A stretch of DNA of 64,000 bases from Lachnospiraceae bacterium (GCA_014239155.1 JAAZZQ010000068.1:1-64000); one strand, 5' to 3'. Shown: positions 24,768 to 32,440, numbered from the stretch's first letter. Notes: generated by a model not told the origin, from the sequence alone. Made by a program: numbers and translations.

Positions 24768-26681
24768 ATGGGCAGACGAAAGGATGTGTTGAGAGAACCG
24801 CTTCAGTCGGAGCAAGAGTTTGCTATATTTCTAAAGCGTGTGCGACAGGAATCAGGTGTGTCGAGTGAAGAATTGGCGGAAGGACTAATGGATATTAGCC
24901 AGCTTTCGAGGATTGAGAGTGAGATTAGACCAGTGCCCAAAACGATGCGTGACCGTCTGCTGGAGCGGCTTGGTGTCGCGCCGGATATGTATGAAAATCT
25001 GTTGAACAATGAGGATTATGCCGAGTGGAAATGGCAGCATAAGATTCTAATGGCGATTGAATGCAAAGAGTTTCAGAAGGCAGAGTGCCTGATTAGAGAA
25101 TATGAAATGCAGAAGCCAGCAGATCGGATAAGACATCAGTTCTGTATTGTGATGCAGGCGGAATTGCTAAAGCTGCAGGGAGCAGTGCAAATGAAGCTTG
25201 CCAGTCTTTATGAGGAAGCAGTGCGGTTGACTGTGACAAAAGAGAAACAACTTTATGTGCAGCCAAAGCTGTTGTCTGTACTGGAAGTGAATATGGTGCT
25301 AGAGTATGAGTGCCACAGGGGGATTGGGTCTGATTTCGCTGACAAGTGTAGATTTTGGGTAGAGTATGTGAAAGACTCTCTTTATGATGAGCAGTCCATG
25401 GCAAAGATTTTTCCCAAGATTGTGTATTACTATCTGCGGGAAATCCTAACGGATGACTATGTGATAACACGGTCAGAGCTGCAGCGGGCTTTGCAGCTCT
25501 GTGATGATGCGATAGAACTGTTGCGAGATACAGGACGAGCGTTTTATTTGGTGGAGCTGCTAGAATACAAGAGAGAGATACTGACGGATATTATCAGGCA
25601 GATTACGGAGAGTGGGAAACAACAGGAGGCTATGTCATATCAGACAGCCTTAAAGGAGAGTGCCGAGTTGGAAAGATTGTTGAAGGAGCTTTATGTAGAG
25701 TACGGTGTGCCAATCTATATGCAGGATTGTACATATCTGTACCAACAGCGGTCGGTGTATGCGGTTGGTGATGTCCTGCGCATTCGCAGAAACATGTTTG
25801 GCATGACGCAGGAGGAAGTGTGTGATGGAATCTGTTCTGTCAAATCTCTTCGCAGGGCGGAAAATAAGAAAGCGAATATGCAAAGTGAACCTCTGGGAAA
25901 AATAATGAGGCGACTTGGGTTATCTAAGGAGACTCAGAAAGCAAATATTGTGACGAATGACAGGAAAGTATTAAAGTTAATGACAAAGCTGGCGTATTGT
26001 CGCAATAACCGCGAGACTGCAAAAGCTAGGATGTTGTTGGAGCAATTAAAAACAAAGATTTGCCTTGAGATTCCGGAAAACAAACAATATGTGATGGAAA
26101 CAGAGGCATCACTTGATTTGATGGAAGGGAAGATAACGAAGGAGGAATTTGTTTTAAGGGAGGAAAGAGCACTTCAATGTACATTGGATACAAAACACAT
26201 ACTGAATACAGGAAGGCTGTATGAATTAGAGGAAGTGTACTTGACAGAGATGGAGATGATGGGTATTCAAAAGAGAATAGAATGGCTTGATTGTACAGAA
26301 AAACGAAGACAGATTGATTTTTTACTCCGTTTTTTTGAAAAATTTGAGCAGGAAGACAGGATATCTGATTATATAGTGATGTATGAATTTGTCATGACAT
26401 ATGTTACAAGTGAGTTAGGTAATATGGGTGAGTATGAATTAGCAAAGGAACTAGACAGAAAAGCAATACAGTCAGTTTTAAGATGCAGAAGAATTTATAT
26501 GGTTCATGCGTTTCTATATGATATATTGTGGGATGAGCAAGAGCAGAAGGCAGATGTTGGGGAGCAGATTGAAAAAGGAAAAGTGGCTGATAGTTTAAGA
26601 CAATGCATGATACTTAGCCACTTAAGTAAACAAATATTTTATAAAAAATTTTATCTGGAAAAAATACATCAGGTAACATGA
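24768..26681 (+). CDS. Large regulator with two XRE-type HTH domains and helical repeats (RRNPP-like)
   Basis: A 637-residue cytoplasmic protein. A first HTH-XRE-like domain spans about 14-68 (FLKRVRQESGVSSEELAEGL, QLSRIESEIRPVPK). A second one lies inside the protein at about 334-388 (VLRIRRNMFGMTQEEVCDGI, SVKSLRRAENKK). The remaining segments are TPR-like helical repeats. This layout resembles peptide-sensing RRNPP regulators, but doubled. ATG 24768 has AAAAGGAGG 7 bases upstream. Its promoter block is duplicated upstream of the radical SAM operon at 28.8 kb, which suggests that it controls that operon and itself. Ligand unknown. Confidence 0.75.
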   Translation: MGRRKDVLREPLQSEQEFAIFLKRVRQESGVSSEELAEGLMDISQLSRIESEIRPVPKTMRDRLLERLGVAPDMYENLLNNEDYAEWKWQHKILMAIECKEFQKAECLIREYEMQKPADRIRHQFCIVMQAELLKLQGAVQMKLASLYEEAVRLTVTKEKQLYVQPKLLSVLEVNMVLEYECHRGIGSDFADKCRFWVEYVKDSLYDEQSMAKIFPKIVYYYLREILTDDYVITRSELQRALQLCDDAIELLRDTGRAFYLVELLEYKREILTDIIRQITESGKQQEAMSYQTALKESAELERLLKELYVEYGVPIYMQDCTYLYQQRSVYAVGDVLRIRRNMFGMTQEEVCDGICSVKSLRRAENKKANMQSEPLGKIMRRLGLSKETQKANIVTNDRKVLKLMTKLAYCRNNRETAKARMLLEQLKTKICLEIPENKQYVMETEASLDLMEGKITKEEFVLREERALQCTLDTKHILNTGRLYELEEVYLTEMEMMGIQKRIEWLDCTEKRRQIDFLLRFFEKFEQEDRISDYIVMYEFVMTYVTSELGNMGEYELAKELDRKAIQSVLRCRRIYMVHAFLYDILWDEQEQKADVGEQIEKGKVADSLRQCMILSHLSKQIFYKKFYLEKIHQVT

Positions 26682-26893
26682 GTGCTATATGCGGGGAGAT
26701 CACTTTGAAGAGAAATTAATTCCTCGTTAGAATAAGTGCTTTCTGGCAAATCAGGCAATAAAATAGAATTATTCTGTATAAAGAATATAAATGTAAGGGT
26801 TAACAGTATCTTCTTTAAATTAAGATGTTTCACTTTTAAATACCTCCATATTTATTTAGATGGCATTATTGTAAGTAAGCATGTGTTCATTTA
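26682..26893. other. Intergenic region without a supported gene
   Basis: Between the regulator stop and the hairpin at 26894 no open frame with a credible RBS or family similarity is seen. A 68-codon frame (26736-26942) starts with TTG and has no ribosome binding site. Confidence 0.5.
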
Positions 26894-26937
26894 CAAGGGA
26901 CAGAATTGGAAAGTAAATTTTCCAATTCTGTCCCTTG
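26894..26937. repeat. Perfect 19-bp inverted repeat
   Basis: CAAGGGACAGAATTGGAAA (26894-26912) and its exact complement (26919-26937) flank a 6-base loop. No U-run follows on either strand, so it is not a standard intrinsic terminator. It lies 87 bases before the secreted SH3-like gene. Confidence 0.85.
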
Positions 26938-27023
26938 CATGATAAAAGTACAAATGATAGGATTGACTCATAAAATAAATGCACAGAAAAAGCTGGCATA
27001 TAAAGTGTACAAGGAGCAAGAAA

Positions 27024-27437
27024 ATGATGAGATTAACTAAGAAACGTATTGTAATATTTTTATTGCTGTTAGCAATGGGGGTAAATGCAATAGGAATAAC
27101 AGCATTTGCAGGAAATGTTCAACCCAGAATGGATTACTGTTATGTAAACACTTCGGATGGTAGTAACCTCAATGGGCGTTCGGGACCAGGAACAGAGTAT
27201 TCGGTCATTTGTAGATTTGCAAATGGAACATCACTTAATTGGAGTACTTATTGGGAATACAATGCAACAGATAGTCAGGGAAGAGAATGGATGGAGGTGT
27301 CCGGAGTAGACATTAACGGCGTGCAACAAGATAAGGCTTGGGTTTGCGTGGATTACGTAAGATTTGAGCGGGACTGGCGTTCTGGTGACGGATCAGAAGA
27401 TGTATATAGTAATCCCGCGTTAGAACCTGTCGGATAG
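27024..27437 (+). CDS. Secreted SH3-like (bacterial SH3b) protein
   Basis: A 137-residue protein with a signal peptide (basic MMRLTKKRIV, hydrophobic core, cleavage likely after ITAFA-G near residue 30). The mature part has an SH3b-type segment VNTSDGSNLNGRSGPGTEYS (about 43-62), typical of domains that bind cell-wall glycans, and ends soon after WVCVDYVRFER. No catalytic domain is attached. ATG 27024 has AAGGAG 7 bases upstream. The next gene, a lipoprotein, starts 60 bases later, so the two are probably an extracellular pair. Confidence 0.75.
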   Translation: MMRLTKKRIVIFLLLLAMGVNAIGITAFAGNVQPRMDYCYVNTSDGSNLNGRSGPGTEYSVICRFANGTSLNWSTYWEYNATDSQGREWMEVSGVDINGVQQDKAWVCVDYVRFERDWRSGDGSEDVYSNPALEPVG

Positions 27438-27497
27438 AATTTTTGAGAGGTGGCTGATAGACTGTTTCAGTCACTTCTTTTGATGGAGGAGATATCT

Positions 27498-28517
27498 ATG
27501 TCATACAAAAAAGGAATTTATTTACTGATTGTGATGCTTTCTGTCACAGGCTGCGGAAAAATGGACAATGACATCAGCAGGCAGGAAATGGTAAGTTCTG
27601 TTGAAACGGCGGGGGAAATCCTGACAGACATCAATAGTGGTGAAACGCAAATAAATAATACGCTTTTGCCGACCCCGGCTTCGTGGTCTCTGAATACAAT
27701 GATTGATACGGAGTTTGCGGATATCATATACGCGGATGATGAGCGGGTGATCTTTTACGCGTATTTTGGTTTGTTTGAATATGATTTGACAGAAAAAAAA
27801 CTGATTAACAGCCTTGATTTAAAAGCGATAAACTGTCAGAAAGTGCAATGTGGAGGACGAAGCGAAATATACGCGGATACGCAGGGGAAAGAAGTCTGGA
27901 TCAAACCTTATAACCGCAACATGTGGTATGTATTTCAACCGCAGGAGAATACATTGAGGGAAGAGCTTACAGCAGAGGGAGTGGAATTGTTCAAACAGGT
28001 TGCGTTCAAGGATACTACAACAATAGAAGATATATTACAGCAGAAGATCCGCTTTTGCAGTAACCATGTAGTTACATTTTCAGATGGAACATATGGTTAC
28101 ATTATGACGCGTGGACCCGAAGTAACACAGATTGAGTATTGCAGGGGTGAGCAGAATTGGCCGTTATTTACGGAAGATCAGCCTCATGAGGATGATCTGC
28201 TAAAACAGGATGACAGCTTTTACATGGATTACAGAGAATATGCCAACAGATCTTTTATGAATTTTTTTAGCTGTTATAGCACTTTTTATGAGCTTGGAGA
28301 TTATGCGGCCTTATGTGCGTTGTCAAAAAATGTAAGTTATTCAGATGAAGAGCAGCGCAAGTGGGCGGAACAAAAGCGTGATGTCCAGATGCAGATAGAA
28401 CAGGATCAACAGGGAGAGCCATATCAGATTGTATTTGAAGAAGATAATGAAATCAAAAAGGTAGATATTGTACAAGAGGATGGTATATGGAAAGCGGATG
28501 GGCTGCCACACACATAA
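27498..28517 (+). CDS. Putative lipoprotein of unknown function
   Basis: A 339-residue exported protein. The signal sequence ends in a lipobox LSVTGCGK (about residues 13-20), so it should be anchored to the outer face of the membrane through Cys18. The mature protein is acidic and rich in aromatic residues; no family is recognised. ATG 27498 follows GGAGGAGA. It is encoded just after the SH3-like secreted protein and before a terminator at 28.6 kb. Confidence 0.7.
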   Translation: MSYKKGIYLLIVMLSVTGCGKMDNDISRQEMVSSVETAGEILTDINSGETQINNTLLPTPASWSLNTMIDTEFADIIYADDERVIFYAYFGLFEYDLTEKKLINSLDLKAINCQKVQCGGRSEIYADTQGKEVWIKPYNRNMWYVFQPQENTLREELTAEGVELFKQVAFKDTTTIEDILQQKIRFCSNHVVTFSDGTYGYIMTRGPEVTQIEYCRGEQNWPLFTEDQPHEDDLLKQDDSFYMDYREYANRSFMNFFSCYSTFYELGDYAALCALSKNVSYSDEEQRKWAEQKRDVQMQIEQDQQGEPYQIVFEEDNEIKKVDIVQEDGIWKADGLPHT

Positions 28518-28593
28518 GGATATTTATTGATACAACACAGTACTATCTACATTGTTGCTAATATTGGACAGAGTATTATGAAATTTAGATAGA

Positions 28594-28640
28594 GAAAAAC
28601 GATGGTTTTGACTGCATTTAGTTTCAATCATCGTTTTTTT
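28594..28640 (+). terminator. Terminator after the lipoprotein gene
   Basis: AAAAACGATG (about 28595-28604) pairs with CATCGTTTTT (about 28629-28638), and the T-run continues to 28640. The rest of the 28518-28831 interval holds the duplicated promoter block listed separately. Confidence 0.8.
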
Positions 28641-28731
28641 AGTGAAACCTGACTGTAAACAAGTTCCACTATGTTAACGGAGGACTGATTAGAAATTAAT
28701 AAAAGTTTTGTTTGCGATTTAAGAATTAGGG

Positions 28732-28810
28732 AAGAAATTTTATTTTGGTTGATTTTATGCTAAATTTCCATTAAAATTTATCTAATAATGTACCAGCCAA
28801 CACATCAAAA
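28732..28810 (+). promoter_or_regulatory. Promoter/leader, copy 2 of a duplicated 80-bp block
   Basis: Nearly identical in order and sequence to 24676-24755. The extended -10 of copy 1 (TGCTATAAT) reads TGCTAAATT here, so this copy should be weaker or depend on an activator. It ends about 20 bases before the start of the radical SAM operon. Confidence 0.7.
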
Positions 28811-28831
28811 ACATGTAGGGAAGGTGTAAGT

Positions 28832-29839
28832 ATGAGGTTAGTTATTACAGATACAGGTTTTATTTGGAATCAAAACAATCCATTTCTTGACAAATATAAG
28901 GATATTGTTTTAGTAGTCTGTCTTTGTGGAAAAGCAGTCACAGATAAATATGAATGTTTTGTCTCTCCATTTACAGAGGACGATATTGTAATGGGGATAG
29001 ATACATATGGCATAGAGGATAGAAAATTTCAAAAACTGGCTTCTGTTGGGCGTGAATTAAATGTAGCGTTGGGGTATCATGATGATATTGTGTTTCTTAC
29101 AGATAATCAGCCAAGTTCACTTTATCCATTTTATGTTATTCAGGAATTGAATCAATATAATAGTCTGCATCTTGTGACAATGCTGCCTTTGAAATTTGAA
29201 GCCTCTTCTAGAAGGAATGGGCATCGGGAACTGTTGTCAGATTTGTCAAAGCTTGATTCTATTTTGTATTATGACATGAATAAATTATTGGAAATATTGG
29301 ATGGTAAGACAACCCTGCCACAGGCATATGATTACCTTAAGAAACTGTTTGGAAACATAATGCCTTGTTTTTTAAATGGCATTGATACAATGGATTCTAA
29401 ACCTTGTTCTTTTGATTTTAGTGCTATGAAGTATATTCCATTAGAGGGGGGATTCGATAAACTTAAATTATTCATAAAAGATGCTATAGAGGATGATATA
29501 AAACTTTCAACAAGTGGAGCATCTCGTACAATGGGATTTTTGGTGCGTCTGCCTTCATATCCAGATGCGAGTAACCGCGTAAAAGAAGGAGTTGAAAAGT
29601 TCTCTGTAAGCTTAGATGGTAAAAAAGTCTGCAATATACTTCGAGAACAAAGGATAAAATTAGCTGAGGCAAATCAGATTCCCTTTAAAAGTGAGGAATG
29701 CCTGTCTGTAGGTCCATGTGCGGGAACCTGTGAAAAATGTGATGAGGAATCCCAATATTTAAGAAAAAAGATGCAAAACATTCCAGAAGAAAAGCGTGTT
29801 TATCCACAGTTTGATCCGAGGGAGGAAATGGAGCTATGA
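28832..29839 (+). CDS. Unknown protein with C-terminal CX3CX2C motif, partner of a radical SAM enzyme
   Basis: A 335-residue cytoplasmic protein that I cannot assign to a family. Residues 1-280 look globular alpha/beta with no motif I recognise. Near the C-terminus, SVGPCAGTCEKCDEE (about 290-304) supplies Cys residues spaced CX3CX2C, the same spacing that holds the [4Fe-4S] cluster in radical SAM enzymes, although no SAM barrel is present. The gene overlaps the radical SAM gene by four bases (ATGA), indicating translational coupling. GGGAAGGTG precedes ATG 28832. It may carry an Fe-S cluster or be the substrate or partner of the enzyme; both are inference. Confidence 0.6.
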   Translation: MRLVITDTGFIWNQNNPFLDKYKDIVLVVCLCGKAVTDKYECFVSPFTEDDIVMGIDTYGIEDRKFQKLASVGRELNVALGYHDDIVFLTDNQPSSLYPFYVIQELNQYNSLHLVTMLPLKFEASSRRNGHRELLSDLSKLDSILYYDMNKLLEILDGKTTLPQAYDYLKKLFGNIMPCFLNGIDTMDSKPCSFDFSAMKYIPLEGGFDKLKLFIKDAIEDDIKLSTSGASRTMGFLVRLPSYPDASNRVKEGVEKFSVSLDGKKVCNILREQRIKLAEANQIPFKSEECLSVGPCAGTCEKCDEESQYLRKKMQNIPEEKRVYPQFDPREEMEL

Positions 29840-30477
29840 TTGGGGATATTATGGCAATTTCCCGCCTTAGAATGGGAACAGATGGCAAAGGGGTATCTAC
29901 ATTGGTTATATTCTTTGGTTGTCCGCTAAACTGCAAATATTGTGCGAATGATTTCTGCCATAAAAGTAAAAATATTTCTGAAAGCGTTCCAAGAGGGGCG
30001 TATACGCCGCAAGAGTTAATACAGGTGTTAAGAAAAGACGATATTTACTATCGTATGTCTGGGGGCGGTGTGGTTTTTGGTGGTGGGGAACCGCTTTTGC
30101 AATCAGCGTTTATTCATGAGGTTTGCAAACTGGCAGATCCAAATTGGCAGATGCGTATAGAAACTTCGCTGAATGTTCCTTGGGAATGCGTAGAGCCACT
30201 AATTAATGATATGGATGAGTGGATTATTGATATTAAAGATATGGATCCTATCGTATATAAAAAATATACAGGAGTTAAAATTGATAATTTAATACATAAT
30301 ATTAATAGGCTGAAAGAATTGGTAGATGCTTCAAAGTTCCATATAAGAGTTCCAAGGATTCCAGAATTTAACAGAGAGGAAAATATTGAAAACTCTGTGA
30401 AATGGATCAAAAATGTTCTGAAAGTAGAACCGGAAGTGTTTGATTATTTTCGATCTGTTGAAGTCCCGGAATTGTGA
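29836..30477 (+). CDS. Radical SAM enzyme, PflA-like
   Basis: A 213-residue protein with the radical SAM motif GCPLNCKYCAND (about 29-40; CX3CX2C) and the SAM-binding GGG-E region GGGVVFGGGEPLLQ (about 76-89). Layout and size resemble activating enzymes of glycyl radical proteins (PflA family), but it is shorter than the usual 240-300 residues and no glycyl radical enzyme is encoded nearby. A further pair of Cys/His (CANDFCHK) lies right after the cluster motif. Start ATG 29836 overlaps the preceding gene, its probable partner. Substrate unknown. Confidence 0.82.
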   Translation: MIGDIMAISRLRMGTDGKGVSTLVIFFGCPLNCKYCANDFCHKSKNISESVPRGAYTPQELIQVLRKDDIYYRMSGGGVVFGGGEPLLQSAFIHEVCKLADPNWQMRIETSLNVPWECVEPLINDMDEWIIDIKDMDPIVYKKYTGVKIDNLIHNINRLKELVDASKFHIRVPRIPEFNREENIENSVKWIKNVLKVEPEVFDYFRSVEVPEL

Positions 30478-30487
30478 TTGTTTATTC

Positions 30488-30517
30488 TTGACAAGAACTA
30501 AAGATTCAGACTATACT
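30488..30517 (+). promoter_or_regulatory. Likely promoter for the two small genes that follow
   Basis: TTGACA (30488-30493), 18 bases, TATACT (30512-30517), 44 bases before the next start. Confidence 0.65.
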
Positions 30518-30560
30518 ATAAATGAAGAACTAGGGGAATAGAAAGGAGCATGGATAAAGA

Positions 30561-30986
30561 ATGAACGTAGAGGATATTCCAATACCGTCAATGGCGTCGA
30601 TTAGAGTAAGCAAAGAAGGAAAATCAGCGCTTTTCGAGACAACGATTATCCAGACAACGGATAATAAATATATATATGCCATGCCGGTTAGAGTAGATGA
30701 GAAACTTGTAAATTTTGAGGCCAAAGGGCTGTTGAAGGAGATTAAAATAGAGTTTGCACCGTTCGAGTTTTATGAGTGGAGAAATATTTCCATTATCAGA
30801 TTTGTAGAGGATGGAAGAAGTTATCTGAGAATTCGAACAACAACACCGGGGATTCGGGCGATGGCATGGTCCGATAAGCCTGTGACTTCCACAAAGAAAA
30901 AGAAAGAGAGTATTATTAGCGCGGAGGCACTTGAGGTGATGAATGCAGCGCAGTCAGCCCAGACACAGTCAGGAGGAGATAAGTGA
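30561..30986 (+). CDS. Small cytoplasmic protein of unknown function
   Basis: A 141-residue protein, mostly beta-strand by composition, with a basic linker and a Ser/Gln/Ala-rich tail (about 110-141). The stretch PVRVDEKLVNFEAKGLLKE (about 42-60) is loosely reminiscent of YcgR/PilZ N-terminal domains, but no RxxxR c-di-GMP motif is visible, so I do not assign it. GAAAGGAG precedes the ATG. It overlaps the next gene by four bases. Confidence 0.55.
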   Translation: MNVEDIPIPSMASIRVSKEGKSALFETTIIQTTDNKYIYAMPVRVDEKLVNFEAKGLLKEIKIEFAPFEFYEWRNISIIRFVEDGRSYLRIRTTTPGIRAMAWSDKPVTSTKKKKESIISAEALEVMNAAQSAQTQSGGDK

Positions 30987-31381
30987 AGAAGACAGTGATT
31001 ATTATGGCAGCAGTGGCAGGCAGTGTGCTGACGGCGGGAAACATGAATAGTGGCGGATTACAGACAAAAAATCCGGATTCCTATGTAGCTGGTGCTGTCG
31101 ATGAGATTACAACACAGGCAGTTGATGAACTGAAGAAGGCTTTTGCCAGTGAGATCAGTGATTTTTTTACAGATGATGATTTGGCGAAGTCCCTTGGCAT
31201 TAGCAGTGAAGAGCAGAGTCAAATGGAAAATTTAATCAAATCCTACATTCAGGATTACACTATGGATGAGAAAAAGCTGGGGGAGGCAAGAGAATCGTTA
31301 GAGCAGCTTTTAGAAAATGCAGAGAATTTTTCGTCAGACGAACTTCAGGGAAAGATATCAGAAGTTTTTGGTGTAGAGTAA
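30983..31381 (+). CDS. Small exported protein of unknown function
   Basis: A 132-residue protein starting with GTG 30983 (GTGA overlap; AGGAGGAG upstream). The N-terminus KKTVIIMAAVAGSVLTAG looks like a short signal sequence, and the rest is acidic and helical, with repeated Glu/Asp-Leu heptad-like spacing that could form a coiled coil. No family recognised. Translationally coupled to the preceding cytoplasmic protein; followed by a terminator. Confidence 0.55.
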   Translation: MKKTVIIMAAVAGSVLTAGNMNSGGLQTKNPDSYVAGAVDEITTQAVDELKKAFASEISDFFTDDDLAKSLGISSEEQSQMENLIKSYIQDYTMDEKKLGEARESLEQLLENAENFSSDELQGKISEVFGVE

Positions 31382-31391
31382 GAAGAATATA

Positions 31392-31440
31392 GAACTCGTG
31401 TGTGGAGGAATTATTTTCCTTACAACATGCGAGTTTTTTT
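31392..31440 (+). terminator. Terminator after the small exported protein gene
   Basis: AACTCG...GGAGGAA pairs with TTCCTTACAACATGCGAGTT with small mismatches, and seven T bases follow. Confidence 0.82.
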
Positions 31441-31450
31441 ATCTATTTTT

Positions 31451-31484
31451 TTGACTAATTAGTCAACATAACTAAAAAGTTATG
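31451..31484. repeat. Two adjacent short palindromes
   Basis: TTGACTAATTAGTCAA (31451-31466) is a perfect 16-bp palindrome; CATAACT...AGTTATG (31467-31484) is an inverted repeat directly after it. They could be operator sites; no gene starts within 500 bases. Confidence 0.6.
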
Positions 31485-31597
31485 TAAATTTGCACAATTT
31501 GGAAAATAAGGATTGATTTATAAAAATACATATGCTACTATTTATAAAAAGTAAATAAACATGGAAAGGAATAAGGGGTTGAGAGATTTTCCACAAC

Positions 31598-31640
31598 TTA
31601 TCCACAAAAATACCAATATTGGTGGATAACACGTGGATAA
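31598..31640. other. Cluster of DnaA-box-like sites around a palindrome
   Basis: TTATCCACA (31598-31606) is a perfect DnaA box. GGTGGATAA (31621-31629) and CGTGGATAA (31632-31640) are reverse-oriented boxes with one mismatch each. Between them lies ACCAATATTGGT (31612-31623), a perfect palindrome. No replication genes are nearby, so a chromosomal origin is unlikely; a DnaA-titrating or regulatory site is possible. Confidence 0.55.
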
Positions 31641-31864
31641 AGTTGTTTATTTACATAATACTAAGGATGATTGTGTTTCTGCGCCGGAACCATTATGGGA
31701 GAAGATGGCCGGGAATGAGACTAATCATATATCGCTTTGATTCATCTGATGGTACAAAATGTGCCAGAGGCACCTTGACAACATAACGAAAATAATTAAT
31801 AGGATTATTGTGTGGGATATATGCCGGGAGCTGCCCGGGTCGGAATAACTTAGATGGGTATTGC

Positions 31865-31999
31865 AGTTCAGTCTAGGACTTTGCATTTACTGCAAAGTCC
31901 GTAAAACAACGTTGAAGTTAGAAGGCATCAAAGCCACCACGAAGTGGTTTTGTATGGCTTGATGCTTGTAACAGGAAGCCAAAGGCTGAACTGTTACAA
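31865..31999 (+). repeat. 135-bp structured element made of three hairpins
   Basis: Begins with CAGTTCAG and ends with CTGAACTGTTACAA. Hairpin 1 GGACTTTGCA-TTTAC-TGCAAAGTCC (31876-31900) is perfect. Hairpin 2 pairs GCATCAAAGCC with GGCTTGATGC (about 31925-31965). Hairpin 3 pairs TTGTAACAG (31966-31974) with CTGTTACAA (31991-31999). The end hairpin recurs at 59792-59824 and related hairpins at 3935-3963 and about 24.4 kb. It may be a MITE-like or RNA-structured repeat. It carries no gene. Confidence 0.7.
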
Positions 32000-32056
32000 T
32001 GGGGCAGGTTATCTAGGGTATATTCCATGAAAAAGGGTTGAAGGGGGAACAATAAC

Positions 32057-32272
32057 ATGTTAGTAGCGAAGAGAGAAGTATCTGAGAGAATTGATATTTT
32101 AAACAAGAAGCCTATGATTCGGAAAAACCAGTCTACCGGAGAGATGGTTGCGGGATTTCTGGACCCTATGACAGGGGCTTTTGAGGTAGCTATGGAGATT
32201 AACGATGAGAGGGATATTGATGAGTTCCTTGAAGAGTATGACCTTTCTGTCGTAATGATCTCAAAAATGTAA
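32057..32272 (+). CDS. Small protein of unknown function (71 residues)
   Basis: ATG 32057 follows GAAGGGGG at a good distance. The 71-residue product is acidic, with basic start MLVAKREVSERIDILNKKP and a central STGEMVAGFLDPMTGAFEVA. No family is recognised. Codon use resembles the neighbours. It stands alone between the hairpin element upstream and a structured region and terminator downstream. Confidence 0.6.
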   Translation: MLVAKREVSERIDILNKKPMIRKNQSTGEMVAGFLDPMTGAFEVAMEINDERDIDEFLEEYDLSVVMISKM

Positions 32273-32309
32273 GGTTCAAAAAAGAAAAGCAAAACAACTT
32301 CATATGCAT

Positions 32310-32440
32310 AAAGGCGCAGAAGGAGAGCTGTTTAAGCAGCTTGGCGTCTGAGAGAGTGGGCAGACAAAGGTCTGCCTGAATGCAGGGGTGGCAATCAAAG
32401 CAAAAGAGACGGGGGCAGATGGGACTGCTCCCGTTTTCTT
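32310..32440 (+). ncRNA. Candidate structured RNA or 3' UTR ending in a terminator
   Basis: Three consecutive stems: a two-part stem GGCGC...GAGCTG-loop-CAGCTT-GCGTC (about 32311-32348), a perfect GGCAGAC-aaag-GTCTGCC (about 32361-32378), and a terminator ACGGGGGCAG (32409-32418) with CTGCTCCCGT (32425-32434) followed by TTTTCTT. The order suggests a folded RNA, either a small RNA, a riboswitch-like leader or a long 3' UTR of the 71-residue gene. I recognise no known RNA family. Confidence 0.45.

Noticed and set aside
26736-26942. 68-codon plus-strand frame after the two-HTH regulator
   Set aside because: TTG start without RBS, runs through the 19-bp inverted repeat, no recognisable sequence.
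31918-32292. 124-codon minus-strand frame over the hairpin element and the 71-residue gene
   Set aside because: Overlaps a better supported small gene with a strong RBS; no RBS of its own.
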